The notes under the pieces: generated by a model
Databases searched by the model: none
The model's input: the letters and a program-made list of their open reading frames with translations, nothing else
Told to the model about the DNA's origin: nothing
Made by a program: the position numbers and the translations under genes
NCBI RefSeq assembly: GCF_002953935.1
Contig: NZ_CP026514.1
Coordinates: forward strand, 2,604,001-2,668,000
Length of the DNA: 64,000 nt
From: Arthrobacter sp. PGP41
GTDB lineage: Bacteria > Actinomycetota > Actinomycetes > Actinomycetales > Micrococcaceae
Reading direction: 5' to 3'
Shown: positions 63,358 through 64,000 of the stretch, piece after piece
Layout: each line of letters starts with the position of its first letter
Position numbering within the stretch: position 1 is the first letter of the stretch

Positions 63358-64000
63358 GCCTTGCCCGCCAGCCGGAGCAGTGATGCGGCGTGTGCGGCCA
63401 GGGCTTCGGGCGCGCTCCCGTCGTATTCCGGCAGCCGGGCGAGGAACTTGCGCCTCTCCTCCTGCAGGAGCCCCTGGCAGCGGGCGTGGAGGTCCTGCCG
63501 CGCTTGTTCGGCCATCCGCCTGACGGCGTCCTCGCCGAAAACAGCCTCCAGCAACCGCTGGCCCACGACGGCGGTGCCTCCAGCTACGCCCACCTCCAGT
63601 CCGGTGAGTCCCGCCGTCATCGAAAACACCACGATCATCAACGCGGCGCCCAGGCCGTTGATGCCGAAGGACAGCCAGCGCGCCTGGGTCCGCTTGCCCT
63701 GGCCCTCGGTGCGGATCAGTTCCATCAGTGCTTCCTGCCACGCCCGGATCTCGGCGGCGGTGCGGTCCTCGAAGCCTGGCGTCGTTCCGGAGAGATCATC
63801 CGTCCCCAGCAGCTGCCGGCCGGCGGGGTCGTTGCGCCAGCGCTGGTCGGTGTCCTCGGCCGCGTTTGCGGCTTCGTCAACTATGACCGCCTGCAGGCCC
63901 GTCTCTATGGCAGCTTCGACCCGTACTGCAGGGGCCGGTTCACCCCGGAAGAAGGCACCTATCCGGTCACGGAAGCGGCCCACATTCTGTTCGAGGGCCC
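63354..64000 (-). CDS. Membrane-associated GTPase partner, C-terminal part (5' end outside window)
   Basis: An open frame of 215 codons continues past the window edge. It has two hydrophobic segments (LSFGINGLGAALMIVVFSMTAGLTG, LEVGVAGGTAVVGQRLLEAVF) after a helical region, and a basic, helical tail. A GTG at 63983 could begin a 209-residue protein, but the frame remains open to base 64000, and in this family an upstream GTPase domain is expected. The membrane-then-coil layout matches that of its neighbour. Translational coupling (ATGA) suggests a complex. Confidence 0.7.
   Translation of the reverse strand, partial: ALEQNVGRFRDRIGAFFRGEPAPAVRVEAAIETGLQAVIVDEAANAAEDTDQRWRNDPAGRQLLGTDDLSGTTPGFEDRTAAEIRAWQEALMELIRTEGQGKRTQARWLSFGINGLGAALMIVVFSMTAGLTGLEVGVAGGTAVVGQRLLEAVFGEDAVRRMAEQARQDLHARCQGLLQEERRKFLARLPEYDGSAPEALAAHAASLLRLAGKA

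Overview
The window is a 64 kb piece of chromosome from a high-GC actinobacterium, most likely the Micrococcaceae (Arthrobacter/Pseudarthrobacter group). That assignment is inferred from base composition, protein similarity as I recall it, and gene order. The order repeatedly matches conserved actinobacterial blocks known from Mycobacterium and Streptomyces: DUF3052-ahpE | aceE-fasR-fabD; xerC-dprA-comM-yraN-DUF2469-rnhB-lepB-rplS-trmD-rimM-khpA-rpsP; ffh...glnB-amt-ftsY-smc-mutM-rnc-rpmF-DUF177-coaD; recG-DAK2-thiL-DUF3515-ddl-gpsA; leuD-leuC-IclR. I see no prophage, insertion sequence, CRISPR array or rRNA. The window is mostly housekeeping.

Layout. 0-7 kb: end of msrA, the cysteine pair cysK-cysE, gnd divergent from an FCD-type GntR regulator, tRNA-Val(UAC), and a leftward operon DUF3052-ahpE-sirtuin. 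7-15 kb: aceE, then the type II fatty-acid cluster fasR-fabD-fabH-acpP-fabF. 15-26 kb: leftward DUF3145, xerC, dprA, comM, yraN, DUF2469, rnhB, two tandem lepB genes, rplS, trmD, rimM, khpA, rpsP. 26-31.5 kb: accessory metabolism (orphan protein, two-domain VOC protein, amidohydrolase, TPP-riboswitch-controlled thiC, an alpha/beta-hydrolase-fold protein) and a palindromic repeat. 31.5-39 kb: ffh, a glucose-6-phosphate dehydrogenase gene, glnB-amt, an MFS transporter, ftsY. 39-46 kb: smc, mutM, rnc, rpmF, DUF177, coaD, all leftward. 46-54 kb: aminotransferase plus spermidine-synthase-like gene, rsmD, recG, DAK2 protein, thiL, DUF3515 lipoprotein. 54-60 kb: ddl, gpsA, plsC, murA, leuD, leuC. 60-64 kb: IclR regulator, DUF1697 protein, and a tandem pair of membrane-associated GTPases, the second cut by the window edge.

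How they work together. AceE supplies acetyl-CoA to the adjacent FAS II operon under a linked PucR/CdaR-type regulator. Ffh and FtsY (SRP pathway), the two signal peptidases and the ribosomal/tRNA-modification genes form a translation-secretion group. Amt and PII form the ammonium module. MurA and Ddl make peptidoglycan precursors; GpsA and PlsC make phospholipid precursors.

The most interesting features are regulatory: strong terminator-like hairpins inside operons (between acpP and fabF; inside the first codons of the second lepB), an apparent AUU start codon for the DUF177 gene, promoter-embedded operators at the VOC gene and at leuC/IclR, a likely leaderless IclR mRNA, a 7+7 inverted repeat before fabD, a 28-bp-armed palindrome beside ffh, and an alpha/beta hydrolase that has lost its nucleophile serine. 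I did not find a convincing wholly new multi-gene system; the tandem GTPase pair at the right edge is the best candidate for one.
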